Origin: Acholoe squamosa
Lineage: Eukaryota; Annelida; Polychaeta; Phyllodocida; Polynoidae
Length of the DNA: 64,000 bases
Reading direction: 5' to 3'
Assembly (NCBI GenBank): GCA_949317995.1
Contig: OX439042.1
Location: 13,867,174 to 13,931,173 of the forward strand
This document shows positions 32,307 through 43,624 of this stretch, piece by piece (the first letter of the stretch is position 1; the number at the start of each line of letters is the position of its first letter). The notes beneath the pieces are model-generated. The model was not told the origin of the DNA and made no database searches. It was given only the letters and a program-made list of their open reading frames with translations. Made by a program: the position numbers and the translations under genes.

Positions 32307-35174
32307 ATGACTAGCCACTACTCTTGTGACAAAATCAATAGCTTGAAGGGACTGAAACTAATTACTATGAATGTACAAAGTCTCAATGATAAGGTTTTGG
32401 ACTTACGTCGCTCCGATCTTGGTTTTGATTACATCTGCGTGACGGAGACCTGGTTAGACAGACGTGATCAAACTCATAATGTCGATTTGAATAATATGAG
32501 ACTGTATAGGAAGGATCGCCTAAATTGCCTTAGGAAGAGTGGTGGAGTAGGTTGTTATGTTAATAATAAGTATGTAGATTACACTTTCGGCCATGCAGCA
32601 TTAACAGTAGGCAATAAAGACATAGAATGTATTGGATTAATAACTAAATTTCCAAATCAGAAGCACCGTGTGATATTGTCTGTATACCGCCCCCCTAATG
32701 GTAATGTAAGGTTATGTTATAAAAAATTGAGTGAAATGTTAAAGCATCCAGACATTCGCAGGATGGAGGTCTGGATCCTTGGGGATTTTAATGTTAATTC
32801 TGCAGTTAGAACAAGTAGTAAATATAAAAGTCTAACATCTTTTTTAAGGAAAAACAAGTTGAAATATTTACGTACTAGATCAACGTATTATCATACCAGG
32901 GGCAAATCTACTTTGGACCATATTTATTGTAACTCTCCGCATATTTCCACAAATGGTCTGCTTGACTACAAATTTGGTGATCATTTCCCTGTATTTGCTA
33001 TAAAGAAACAAAGAAGAATAGAGAGGTGTCAAACTCGTTCAATTACTGGTAGATCATATAAGAATTTTGATCAAAATGCTTTGAATAATTATGTGAATAA
33101 TGCTGCCCTCACTGAAAACCATACGCTTTCTCCAGGTGAACTTTATAGTGAATTTGTAAATTGCATCCGTGTGTACCTGGATAGACATCACCCAGTTAAG
33201 GAAATGGCCATTAATATGGATGCACCTACTGGTTTTAATCAGAATCTGGCTTTTTTGACTGCTAAGAAAAAAAGATTTCTTAAGAAACTCCGGGGTTACA
33301 GAGGTCAGGATGCTAATCCATTCAGAGCCAAAATTAGAGACCTGGACAAACAAATAAAAAACAAGCTGGTCTTGAACAGACAAAAAGAGATAACCAGGAA
33401 TCTTAATAAATACAAAACTGACCCAAGGCGTTTTTGGAATGTAATAAGTAGTTTATGGAAGGGACCTCGCACTGAGATAAAAATGTCATTAATAAATGAG
33501 CATGGTACTGGCATCCCTGACCTTGAGATTCCTGACTTTGTAAATAAATATTATACTTGTATTGGTCCTAACCTTGCGAATCTGATACCAGTTGTCAGTA
33601 ACACCGACCATCGATGGATTACTGACCTTATACTTTCCCATGTCCCTGAACGTGACCAATTGTTTGAATTGTTGCCTATTGATTTATTAACCTGCACTGA
33701 TATTATTAACGGTATCAACTCTGTAAAATCATCAAGTATTCAACACATCAGAGCAAATGTGGTGAAAAACGTGTTGTTACATATCCCACATATACTACTT
33801 CAAATAATTAATGGTTCAATCACTAATAGTGTCATACCGGAGATGTTCAAAATAGCTAATGTAATTCCGTTGCCAAAGTCAGGCGATTTGCTGAATATCT
33901 CAAACTGGCGCCCAGTGAGTCAACTCAATATTGTCTCGAAACTAATTGAGAAATCAATCCACCGCCAGTTAATTAGGTATTTACTGGATAATGATTTTAT
34001 ATCTAAAAGACAGTTTGGCTTTGTTCCAGGTAGATCTACTAATGGTGCTATTTATATTTTGACTCAAGATTTATTTGAAGGATTTAACAGGGGGGAGTGC
34101 TCGGCTGTAGTCTTCCTAGATCTGAGAAAGGCTTTTGATACTGTCGACCACTCCCTCCTCCTAGGAAGGCTTAGGAATTTGCATTTATCTGTACAGTGTG
34201 TATCTTGGTTTAATTCTTATCTTAAGGACAGAAAGCAATATGCTACTGCCAATGGGCGTGTATCTGCTGAAGAGGCTGTAACGTGTGGCGTCCCGCAAGG
34301 GTCCGTGTTAGGCCCGTTATTATTTATAATATATATTGATAGTATAGTATCGGTTATAAAATCCTGCAAATTCTGTTTGTACGCCGATGATCTCGCTATT
34401 TATGTCAATGATACCGACCCCAATCATGTACTAAGGAAATTACAGTCTGATCTGGATAGTATCAGTAAATGGTGTAAATTGTTCAAGCTTACTATCAATA
34501 ATGAAAAAACAAAGTTGTTATGGTGTGCAAGTGATTTACTTAATGCCAGACACAATTTGAGTATAATGAGTGCTGAACTGGATGGTAAGCGCCTTGAAGT
34601 GGTTGATGAATTCAATTACCTTGGTGTTATCATTGATCGTGGTCTTAATTTTCGGAGAAACAACGAAAAGATAATATCTAGTTTCCGCCACAAGATGTAC
34701 CAATTAAGACAGTTAAGGAAATTTGTCGATAATAAGCTGTGTCTGACCTTATACAAACAAATGGTTCTACCTGTGCTGGAACATGCAAGTTTTCTACATG
34801 AAAGTGGTCCTAAATCCAGTGTTGGCCGCTTACAACTTATGCAGAATCATTGCCTACGGTTATGTCTTCGAATCTTTAATACTCGAGATATATCTATATA
34901 CGATCTCCATGTTAGAACCTACATGAAAATGCTAAAGGTTAGACGTGATAAGAACTTATTATCTATGATGTATGATGTTTCTTGTGATCCAAACTGTGTC
35001 AAACTCCCTGCCAGGAACTTGCGCGGCAATGTTAAAAAACAGTTAAAGGTATCCAGATCCAGGTGTTTGACGTATGATAAGTCACCACTGTACAGGGGGT
35101 GTGTCCTTTGGGACAAATTGGATGCAAATACTCAGCAGATAGGCAGTAAGAAAGAATTCATAAACAAAATCTGA
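32307..35174 (+). CDS. LINE ORF2: AP-endonuclease-like nuclease and reverse transcriptase
   Basis: 955 aa, uninterrupted. The endonuclease domain (about 1-235) shows Asn22 (TMNVQSL), Glu47 (VTETWL), GDFNVN with Asp160 and Asn162, and GDHFP with Asp225 and His226, the usual catalytic set of APE-type LINE nucleases. RT (about 500-770) shows RPVSQLN, FGFVPGRST, VFLDLRKAFDTVDH, CGVPQGSVLGPLLF and YADD (692-695). The C-terminus ends in the LINE pattern LYRGCVLWD. It nicks target DNA and primes reverse transcription from the 3' hydroxyl (TPRT). The start is the first ATG after an in-frame stop. Catalytic residues are intact, so it may be active if expressed. Confidence 0.93.
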   Translation: MTSHYSCDKINSLKGLKLITMNVQSLNDKVLDLRRSDLGFDYICVTETWLDRRDQTHNVDLNNMRLYRKDRLNCLRKSGGVGCYVNNKYVDYTFGHAALTVGNKDIECIGLITKFPNQKHRVILSVYRPPNGNVRLCYKKLSEMLKHPDIRRMEVWILGDFNVNSAVRTSSKYKSLTSFLRKNKLKYLRTRSTYYHTRGKSTLDHIYCNSPHISTNGLLDYKFGDHFPVFAIKKQRRIERCQTRSITGRSYKNFDQNALNNYVNNAALTENHTLSPGELYSEFVNCIRVYLDRHHPVKEMAINMDAPTGFNQNLAFLTAKKKRFLKKLRGYRGQDANPFRAKIRDLDKQIKNKLVLNRQKEITRNLNKYKTDPRRFWNVISSLWKGPRTEIKMSLINEHGTGIPDLEIPDFVNKYYTCIGPNLANLIPVVSNTDHRWITDLILSHVPERDQLFELLPIDLLTCTDIINGINSVKSSSIQHIRANVVKNVLLHIPHILLQIINGSITNSVIPEMFKIANVIPLPKSGDLLNISNWRPVSQLNIVSKLIEKSIHRQLIRYLLDNDFISKRQFGFVPGRSTNGAIYILTQDLFEGFNRGECSAVVFLDLRKAFDTVDHSLLLGRLRNLHLSVQCVSWFNSYLKDRKQYATANGRVSAEEAVTCGVPQGSVLGPLLFIIYIDSIVSVIKSCKFCLYADDLAIYVNDTDPNHVLRKLQSDLDSISKWCKLFKLTINNEKTKLLWCASDLLNARHNLSIMSAELDGKRLEVVDEFNYLGVIIDRGLNFRRNNEKIISSFRHKMYQLRQLRKFVDNKLCLTLYKQMVLPVLEHASFLHESGPKSSVGRLQLMQNHCLRLCLRIFNTRDISIYDLHVRTYMKMLKVRRDKNLLSMMYDVSCDPNCVKLPARNLRGNVKKQLKVSRSRCLTYDKSPLYRGCVLWDKLDANTQQIGSKKEFINKI

Positions 35175-35449
35175 ATGTATTTGGTGTATAACGGTCACTT
35201 GATAGACTACGCAATTATTTTTGAAAGATGTGATATACATGCTGCCTGCGGATAATCGACTTGTGCAAATCATGGTGATACATACAGCCCCTAAGAGGCT
35301 TTAGTTATGTCTTTAGTAATATCGTAATGATCTACACCCAAAATGATGCCTGCCTGATGTAACTTTGTACAACCTGATTGAGCGCTACACTATTTCTTTC
35401 CTGTTGCCGTGTTTTGGCCGATCTGAAAAACGTACATGTATGATTTCTG

Positions 35450-35488
35450 CCAATAAACTTGTTAAAACTCAAAACTCAAACTCAAACT
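35450..35488 (+). terminator. LINE 3' end: AATAAA signal and AAACTC repeat tail
   Basis: AATAAA at 35452-35457, then AAAACTCAAAACTCAAACTC. The dead LINE ends the same way at 28185-28212, which defines a family 3' end with a simple-repeat tail instead of poly-A. Confidence 0.75.
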
Positions 35489-35786
35489 GTGTAGTGAAAC
35501 ATGTGTATAGCGATACATGGTGAACAAGCTATTTTATTCATGAAGTATGGACTATGATTGGCCAGATCAGTGCTCTTTGTCTGAGACTAGCAGGGCATAG
35601 AAAAATAAGTTAATGGCATAGAAGAAGAACCTCTTAAGCACTGATCATTGAGCGCAGTCATAGTAATTACCCACAATAACCCTTTCTAATTTTGAGGGTT
35701 ACAAATCATAGCACAGATATTCAGTTTTTCACTGTTGAGAAATGCCATGCTGATCTTTGAACAGATCAGTTTGTGGTTCATACTTT
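35489..35786. other. Non-coding, nothing recognised
   Basis: No features seen. Confidence 0.4.
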
Positions 35787-36050
35787 GGAGGCCATTTCTT
35801 AACACACTACGACTGCCGTACTTCAAATCGTAGTTACAGACCTTAAACAAAGGCCATTACAGTATCATGCATTAGTGGGTACTAATGTCTGCACCAGTAT
35901 GACTGCTCTACCAAGACTTATGTAATTATTGCATAGGTGGTGATCGTACAGAGCAGTCGTAGTGCAGTGACTACGATCACCTGCACCATTCCTGGGGGGC
36001 TCAAGTCGTAGTGGTGGTATGTAGTCGTAGTACCTTACGAAATGGCCTCC
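35787..36050. mobile_element. 264 bp MITE with repeated TACGAC motifs
   Basis: Starts GGAGGCCATTTCTTAA and ends with the complement of GGAGGCCATTTCGTAA; similarity extends inward through ACTACGAC. The interior is dense in (A)CTACGAC/GTCGTAGT on both strands and has a further inverted pair, GGTGATCGTA...TACGATCACC. Such subterminal repeats commonly bind the transposase in hAT-like and related elements. No clear target-site duplication, so the superfamily is unassigned. Confidence 0.7.
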
Positions 36051-36419
36051 TGACAGATAAGCTGTTATAGTTAATTGGGAAGAAGGACAAGATCAAACAT
36101 AGCAACTGAGTTTGGCATACGTCTGAAGTTATAGCTTCCATACCTTGATCGGTGTGAGTGAACAGGGTAGCTGTCAGTGTGGAATCTAGAACATCTCATT
36201 GATACCTACATAAGGCGTCCTTAAATTAAAAGTAAGGTACATGTTCCGATTGGTGCAAGCTGGTCCCTCTCCTACCAGTAACCTGCTTCTGAGACTCAAT
36301 CTTCCATCACCCAATATGGCAGAGTGGGCCTCTTATACTAGATTCTACCTCTTTGTCCAAACCACCAACCCCCAAACATTATAACAAAAGCTTGATACTC
36401 TAGAGGTCAGCGAAAACGT
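36051..36419. other. Non-coding, nothing recognised
   Basis: No features seen; it may include the body of the tRNA-derived repeat that follows. Confidence 0.4.
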
Positions 36420-36486
36420 ACACCGGGTTTCGAACCCTGAACTTCTCAACTTGCAAGCGAGCGCTCTACCACTGAGCTACATCCCC
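36420..36486 (-). pseudogene. tRNA-like sequence (Ala/Cys-like), probably a tRNA-derived repeat
   Basis: The minus strand reads GGGGATGTAGCTCAGTGG (A box), an anticodon loop TTGCAAG (anticodon GCA if standard) and GGGTTCGAAACCC (B box). D- and T-arms fold, but the 3' acceptor strand does not pair with GGGGATG, so it is not a working tRNA gene. Confidence 0.6.
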
Positions 36487-37061
36487 AGACCTGTCGTTCT
36501 CTACCTTCCACCTACACCTGGATTGGTATGACACAAGGGGGCAGTGTTTACTGGCTGACCAGCCCCTGGGGGCTGGTGCAACTGGAACAGGGACAGATAG
36601 CATACCGCCATGGACTCACAGCCAGAGCTGGCCCCTACATTACAAACACTTAATCTTATACGTGTCTAATAATACACCAGGGGCCTTTTTCTGTTTTTCA
36701 AATGAATTTGTGAGGCAAGTAGTATATCAAAATGTTTTTAAATATATGGGCATACATTATTCAACATACTTAATCACCTTCAATACAATGTTTCATTATT
36801 CAACTTGATTTGCAGACGTGACTTACGTTTGATAAATTATAAAAATCGTTTATATGTTTAATCTCCATAGGAGTAACTGTCTGAATATTCAGAAATGCCA
36901 CTCAACGAAAGTTCATACAGAAATACATTCAGGATAATTTATATTACATACTCTTTTCATAATCCTTAGGTGCAATCCTATAGAAATCCATTTCTCTTAC
37001 AACATAAATAGAGTATTTTAGGCATACAATAATCGTCTGGTCCCTTTAGAAACACCTTATG

Positions 37062-37975
37062 ATAATTTTTGTTTTGAATTCACTTTATTTGCCTAAATAT
37101 ATACTTCATGGTACACTGATAGCGGTAGAGACAATATTATTGATAGTCACAAGTATTCCAAGGTAAATATACAAATGTTCAGGTTTTTTAACAAGAAACG
37201 AGTGAAGGACAATAATATTATAATATAGGTTTCAAATGAGACAAAAAAGAAGGCAGAGGACCTCATCCCCACAATAGTGTTTGGGTTGGTACTTCTGGTC
37301 CTACCTGACTTATAGATAATGTTTGAAACTTATGACACTTTAATATAAAGATACAAATGGAGTAGAAACAATATACATAGGGGGGGTAAATCTAGAAATC
37401 AAAAATATCAGTAACAATGGGCCTTATTGCAATGGATAATTCACATACACACACATCATAATAGTAGTTGATTAATCCTTATCATAGGGCATAGGGCAGT
37501 AACCTTTTCATAAAAGTAATTGTATCACTTTTAAATTTGGCAATTTCTGGGGTATTTCTTCGATCCCTTGATAAGGAATTCCAGGCAATGGCACCATGGA
37601 ATTCAACACTCCTAGCATACGATAGACAATTTGGGGTAATACATTTGACAGTAGGAGCATCATGTAGACGAGTAATTAAATTTCTCTTATCTCTATACAT
37701 GTCACATCTCGATCTATTGTACATATAATTTAGTAGATGGGCATCTCTTCTTTCCTCCAGCATATTTACTCCAGTGGTATTGTGCACATATTTTGTGTTA
37801 GTTAATGTGGAACTTTTAGACAAATTTTAAACATATATTTTGAGCATATTGAAGAGGGTCCAAATACTTATCATAGGTTGACATGAAGCAGATGTCTGCA
37901 TATTCCACATAGGGTAGAATAGTAGATTTATATATTTGAATTGCCAGTTTGAATAATTTAATCATTTAAAAATAC
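37062..37975 (-). pseudogene. 5'-truncated LINE 3' fragment
   Basis: The minus strand from about 37975 encodes LAIQIYKSTILPYVEYAD, DPLQYAQN, then after a break the 113-codon frame 37823-37482 with YNRSRCDMYRDKR, ITRLHD and GAIAWNSLSRDRR, the typical C-terminus of LINE RT proteins. An AATAAA followed by an A-rich end lies near 37062-37090. The break at about 37824 is a stop or frameshift. The family differs from the LINEs at 25-35 kb, and its 3' tail is different. Confidence 0.8.
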
Positions 37976-40340
37976 AGAAAAAGGGCCCAGAATGGACTCT
38001 TTCTGGTAGATATCCTCAAGGCGCTCTGTGTAGAGGGATAGGCCTATACATGTCTCCTATTCCCGAGTAAACATAATTTAAAACTGATTTTTTCCGTTAG
38101 ATTATAATACAGACCTGAGACTTAATATATGTTTAGCTAGAATGCATCAGAGGGCATCATTTCAAGTCTACGCCCTAACCACCCCCCCCCAGCCCAGTTA
38201 GACCACTGCGTCTCGCTTGCGGTGCTCGGGGAAACGTAGTACCTCAACACTTTCACCAAGTCTTGCCCCACCCTCTGGACAATCCTGGACAATCCTGGAT
38301 TACCTCCAGCATAGCCACAAGGGAGCCATACACAAGTAGCCTTGTGGCTATACAGTGGCATTTTGTACCCTACCTGACTAACGATAGTGTACATGAAATC
38401 ATCAGGAATGGGAGAACTGGACTGCTGTATCACACTTCCCCGATTTGAGAGGTTAGTTGAAGGAATTCAAGGTGCTAGTAGGTGCGTCAATTTAAGATTT
38501 GTGCCGGTTTTAAAAGACCTATATATCAATCCTTTAGGAGCACATTCTCGCATTTTTTCCATCTAAAACCTCCCACTTTCCTGTCTTTGAAAAAGGATGT
38601 ACTTCCTCTGTGTCTGATCTGCTGTTATCAGGATATTCCATGTTTACACCCAGATAGCTGTTGGCCGTTTTATTGTTGTTCTATTTGTCAGGAGGGTGAT
38701 TCTTAAAAACTTACGATATAGAATTACAATTTTCGTCAGGACACAAAGGTCTCTAAATCAGGTCTAATCGAGTTCATAACTGATATTTCTGCATAATCTC
38801 TGCATGAAATATGCATATGTAACACTGGAAATATATAATCATTTGAAAATATGGATATCTTCTCTTTCTAAAATGATTGTATATATATGCATAACATGGC
38901 CACAAAAAGGTCGTCAGTTTTTTTAGAATTGCCCTCCAGATAGGATAAATACTATTTTAAGGATTTCCAGGACAATGAAAATGTCCTAAGTACTCATCAT
39001 GGAGTGAGTCTTAGCTTATCGTGACAGAAAACTGAAGGCTCAGTCTGTAGATGCAGGCAGGTGTTACAGGAGTTAAACACAGTGTACTGTTTGCACATTT
39101 AACCATCAGTGCTGATTCAAAGCTTGTATTTCTATGATGATTAAAAACTAACATTGATAAGTGTGAGGTGATTCTGAGTTGACATGTCAACATTGAATCA
39201 ACATTGAAATAGACATTGTTGATGTTAAATCAACATTGAATTGACACTAGTATTTCAATGGTGATACGTCAACTGTTAATCTGCTGTTGAAATGACCAGT
39301 GATGGTTAAAAAGATAGAAATGGAATCACTGAATAGGTGTTGCAGACAGGTTTATCAACATTCTCGACACATTTAATGTTCTATGCTCACTGGGAGGCGG
39401 CACCTGATTCCATTAGGGCACTTACCTAGTTTTACACTTACATAGTTGGGGCGGAAATTGATACGTAGGATAAGCTACCATCTGGTCATTATTCAGTTGT
39501 GCCAGCAGATTTACCAAGACTCAGCATCACTTCTGCTGTCGATATATGTCACTATGAGCAAACATTGTACAAACTGGCTGTCAAAGAGGAATCGGAGACA
39601 CAGACACTTCATATCGACTGGCACATAGAGGAAGCACCTGGGTTGTAGGTAAGGTCTTCCTTCGTATGCCATGATGTGATTTTTTTATATTGCAATGATT
39701 TCTTTAGTTACATTAGGATGATGACATACCGTTGTCCAAAACATAATACTCAGAGAATCATTTTCATTGGGCCTAATTGAAACATCTATTTTGAGATAAA
39801 AACTGACATGATCAACTGCTCATCAGAAAACCCTTTGTATATGTAGCCGATGTATTGAAAAAATAATGATTCTCAGCTTTCAAAAGAAGAAGAGAAAAAT
39901 GTTAAGAAAATAGAATAAAAGAAAAAAAATCCAAACTACGGAGGTGCATCGTGTTAAGGTCTTCTGAGTGAGTAGCATAGCATCGAGCTGGATTTATAGG
40001 ATAACATAGCCTAGGGTGCAATAGGACAGACGTATGATAAATATATAGACATGCTATGGCACAGTAGATGGACAGACATGCGATATCTAGACGTGTTATA
40101 GCACAGTAGATGGGCAGACATGTGATACATAATATGTTTCCTATGTCAACAGGTTTCCTTGATCCCTGCAGTTATACCCTAGAGTATGATCAGGTCTGAC
40201 CTACTATAGTCTTCCTTTGACCGTTGTTATGTCTTTCATGAATGCCACATCCAGCGTTTTATAAGATTTATACTCCACCTGGCTCTGCACCCTATTGTTC
40301 CTACTGTAGGTTTATTTCCATATTTTACAGTTTGGGGGCC
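37976..40340. other. Non-coding; short internal repeats only
   Basis: There is a short duplicated AATCCTGGAC at 38280-38299. A patch at about 39180-39260 has several TCAACATTGAA copies and the palindrome GTTGACATGTCAAC. No gene recognised. Confidence 0.4.
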
Positions 40341-40455
40341 AACAGGAGGTTCAATTAATTAGGTCAGTTCTAGCAGGAGGTTTTGTGAATTGGGTCAGGT
40401 CTGGGAGGAGGTTTTGTTAAATAGGCCAAGTGTAGCAGGAGGTTTTATGAATAAG
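40341..40455. repeat. About four 31 bp tandem units containing GGAGGTTTT
   Basis: The unit reads about GCAGGAGGTTTTGTGAAT followed by a GGTCAG-type stretch, repeated every 31 bp. The same AGGTTTT/AAAACCTCC motif forms the hairpin at 41098-41156. Confidence 0.7.
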
Positions 40456-40631
40456 GTCATTTTTGAACAGCAGATGTAATTCTTGGGAAAATTGTGTTAA
40501 CAATTACACCATGAGTCCTCAGCTGATGCTGTGGGTGTTAGAACATCTACTGAAGGGCAATATGCTACTTCTATGACTGAGTAATTAATTATAGATAAAC
40601 AGGGTGATTTCACTTTGAAAGTTTCACTGGT

Positions 40632-40698
40632 CAATCTAGTGTAGTGGTTAAGGCCTGGGACTAGAAATCTAGTCCACACAGGTTCAAACCCCTGGTGT
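40632..40698 (+). pseudogene. tRNA-Ser-like sequence, probably a tRNA-derived repeat
   Basis: TAGTGTAGTGGTTAAGGC (A box), GGGACTAGAAATC (anticodon AGA, as in Ser tRNA) and GGTTCAAACCCC (B box) are at tRNA spacing. No paired acceptor stem and no Ser-type variable arm were made out. Confidence 0.6.
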
Positions 40699-40870
40699 GA
40701 TTTTGTTTTATTCTCGGTTGACCACTGTCATTTTTGCAACAAATTCTAAAAATAATGTATTATGATGAACCTCCTCTGATTGCCAAAATGATAAAGGGGT
40801 GCTTCAAGGGGGGGCCTTTTACAAAGACTCCTTTTACCTTGTATGTGTAAGTTAAAAACACTTTCCCCAT

Positions 40871-40936
40871 GCAGTCTTGAACCCACAATCTGTGATTCAA
40901 AGTCAGACATGCTAACCATTATACTATTGAGACTGC
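40871..40936 (-). pseudogene. tRNA-Gln-like sequence, probably a tRNA-derived repeat
   Basis: The minus strand shows ATAGTATAATGGTTAGCAT (A box), GACTTTGAATC (anticodon TTG, as in Gln tRNA) and GTGGGTTCAAGAC (B box). The acceptor stem is not conserved. It lies 170 bp from the Ser-like sequence, on the opposite strand. Confidence 0.6.
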
Positions 40937-41097
40937 GGGTGATTGTAGACTGGAACACCAAATATTTATCATAGCTTTGTATTACAGCCAGTGTAGAAGA
41001 TACAAATCCTCTTCTAGGCCTCTACAGTTTATGTCAAAATATACTTATATTTATGGTTTTACTGTTACATAAACTTCAGTGGATGGAGTATAAGTCA

Positions 41098-41156
41098 GAA
41101 AACCTCCTTAGAGCTGGAGGTTTTGCCATACAACCTCCAGCTCTGCGGAGGTTTTC
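41098..41156. repeat. 25 bp hairpin
   Basis: Arms at 41098-41122 and 41132-41156 are complementary with two mismatches around a 9 nt loop; arm motifs are GAAAACCTCC and GAGCTGGAGGTT. Stem length is compatible with a small-RNA precursor or a tiny foldback element. Confidence 0.75.
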
Positions 41157-41563
41157 CATTACAAACCTAAAAGGAATATTGGCAATACAAACATCAATCA
41201 AATCCATTACCCACTTATCCCCTTAGCTAACACAGGGAGCTGTGGTAACAGCGAGAACTATGGACCACTTATACAAAGAGAAATAGGCAACAGGTTGTCA
41301 ATGTTGTATTTTCTGAACTGAGTGCAGTGGGGCTGTGCTAAGAGATCACTGCACACCCTTTGTTGCATAGTAGACCCACAGCTTAAGGGAAGGGTCTCAG
41401 CATGTGGGTCAGTGAGTGGAGGGTTTAGGTATAGGTACTTAGGATAAAGGTAAGGTGATTTATCTGCCGTTCACATAGTGATGGCAAAAAGGATCTTGTC
41501 TACATACCATACAGTACATACGGTACTCCACACAGCATTGCTAAAGTGGGGGGACTAATAGAT

Positions 41564-41599
41564 ATAGAGAGAGAAAGAGGGAGACAGACAGACAGACAG

Positions 41600-41660
<61 letters not shown>

Positions 41661-41711
41661 GACAGAGACAGAGACAGACAGACAGACAGACAGACAGGCA
41701 GACAGACAGAG
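41564..41711. repeat. Compound (GA)n/(GACA)n microsatellite
   Basis: Alternating GAGAGA and GACAGACA runs. The minus-strand Ser/Leu/Val-rich peptide over this tract is an artefact. Confidence 0.95.
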
Positions 41712-41890
41712 ATGCATTATGATCATAAGATATATCATCCAGTCTTTACACAAATGGGTCAGACACCATCTTTAGCCAACAGTTTGACTCACGGGTCGAC
41801 ATACATTGCTAGACTGGACCAAATATCTGGCTGTCATATCCAGACCTTGGGCTACATACCATTTTTTACAGCTTTCAAACCAGATCATTA

Positions 41891-42264
41891 TTAAAGTGGC
41901 ATGGTCCGATGGTTGGGGCCAAAAAATCAATCTTCTCCAAAATGAACCAGGATGTTCACATAGATCATACTTCCTATGGTGACTACTTTATTTGCTCTAC
42001 TTCCCCATAATTAAGCTCATATTTGAAAGAATTGTCAGATTTATACCCCATTTCCTACTTTTGGCATGCATGCCAAAACATCCATTGGAAATACACTGTA
42101 AAATGCCTATCGCAAGGTCCATGGAACACCCTTTTTAAGTGCATATGAGCTAAAGGCAACAATAAATTGTCCACAACCCCCTAAATATGGTGTTATTACA
42201 TTGTGTCAAACACATTTGAATAGAATTTGAAAAATGAAAAAAAAATCGGACTATGCCACTTTAA
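41891..42264. mobile_element. MITE with TTAA flanks
   Basis: The ends AGTGGCATGGTCCGAT and ATCGGACTATGCCACT are inverted repeats with one mismatch, and both are flanked by TTAA, the target duplication of piggyBac-type elements. About 366 bp between the flanks, non-coding. The TIR does not begin CCC as classical piggyBac does, so the superfamily is tentative. Confidence 0.75.
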
Positions 42265-43576
42265 GGATTTTACACTAAAAAACATTAACATTCCATGAAT
42301 TTCTTTTCAGAACTTTATGAACCTAATGCATTTTGTGATAAAAATGTACAGTCTTATTTCTTCATGATATTGTTTTTTTTTCCCAAAAACAAAACTGTCC
42401 TGGGGTACTTGGTTTGTTTCAGTCATGCAACAATTGAACTGGGCCTGTAGACTTAAAATTCTTCTGGACGAAATGTCCTCTATGGTGAAAAACGTTTCTG
42501 AAATAGAATAGGACACGTGCACAAATTTGAGAGATCAACATAGGGACTTTAAAATTGATGCTGCTATATTCTCACTTTATTGCGAATCATCTAAGGATAT
42601 TTCGTTTTGGATATATCACTTTGGCATGATGAGTAGATGTGGAACAGGTAATGTGTTCCATCATTAGCCTGAGATGGATTTTGAGGATATTTGACAAATA
42701 TGGTACTGAGAAAAAAACTTCACCTCTCAAGTAATCAAATCGCCTTCCAAATGTGTGAATATTACTTGAAACAGATGAAAAACAAATCCAAATAATATTT
42801 TATTATGTCCCACATCTGCTTGTCCAGTGTCTGCCCGTCATGTGTCTGCTTGTCATGTGTCTGCACAGTTCAGACCTGCATCACTTTCGCGAGACTTGGT
42901 CAAAATAACCTTCTTCAGTCCAACCCCGGTGTGGACTGTGTCTGTGTATCCTCACAATTGGTCAGTGCTTCATACGTATACACCAACTATCAGTCCATCT
43001 CCCTAAGTGCATATTATATCCAGGGTATGTGGCAATGCAAAGCCTGTATTTCCCCAAGGTGGCCATAAGTGAGTTATATACAAGTCGCCTGTTGGAGTGG
43101 TTCATGTCAGTGTTTCTCTGACCCCTGCCCTGGAGAATCATAATGATGTTATCAGAAGGGCTGTATGGGCAGGAGGAGGCGGATCAGGCCACAGTATCAT
43201 TGTGTATGACCGACCAGGGACGGTTTGTTGCCAGAAGATATTACTGTGTCCATCAGTTTCATTCTCAATACATACTTGTGAGTTTTTGAACTTTGATACC
43301 ATGAGCTATTGCATGTTACATTTCTCCCCATTTACCACTTTTCCTCAACTTTCTCTTTCCTGTAACTAACACCTTTCCCAACATCTCTATACCCATATTC
43401 AATGCATATGATATGCAGAAACTGGCATTCATATGGTCATTTGCGTGTGCAGCCTTTTGGCATGTACATAGAGGCAGTTCCATTGCCTTCCATAGTGTTT
43501 GAATGTGGAGTTATGGTGGGTGCGGAATCTGCGTTATTGATAACAGAATTTGAAGTATCATTATTTAATAACATGC
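42265..43576. other. Upstream region of the channel gene, nothing firm
   Basis: Short open frames only. It probably contains the 5' exon or promoter and the first intron of the channel gene, which I could not delimit. Confidence 0.4.
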
Positions 43577-43590
43577 ATCTCCTATTTCAG
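43577..43590 (+). promoter_or_regulatory. Candidate splice acceptor before the channel start codon
   Basis: CATCTCCTATTTCAG-type pyrimidine tract with AG at 43589-43590, 34 nt before the ATG, matching the position of TTCAG in the paralogue at the left edge. Confidence 0.55.
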
Positions 43591-43624
43591 TAAATTCCTT
43601 CAATGAGCACCCCGTCCAGTAACT

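Larger units (their letters stand above)
28213..35488 (+). mobile_element. LINE (APE-type non-LTR retrotransposon) with NADAR-bearing ORF1
   Basis: Proposed full element: an undefined 5' region from about 28213, ORF1 (28781-30850, frameshifted extension to 31155), a 1.15 kb spacer, ORF2 (32307-35174), and a 3' region with AATAAA (35452-35457) ending in AAACTC repeats by 35488. The 5' boundary and target-site duplication were not found. That ORF1 and ORF2 belong to one element is inferred from order, strand and ORF1 being of the LINE type. The clade is probably in the CR1/L2/Jockey range, not fixed. Confidence 0.72.

Noticed and set aside
36420..36486. A functional tRNA-Ala or tRNA-Cys gene
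   Set aside because: The acceptor stem does not pair and the T-stem has a mismatch.
41541..41753. Ser/Val/Leu-rich minus-strand frame
   Set aside because: Translated GA/GACA microsatellite.
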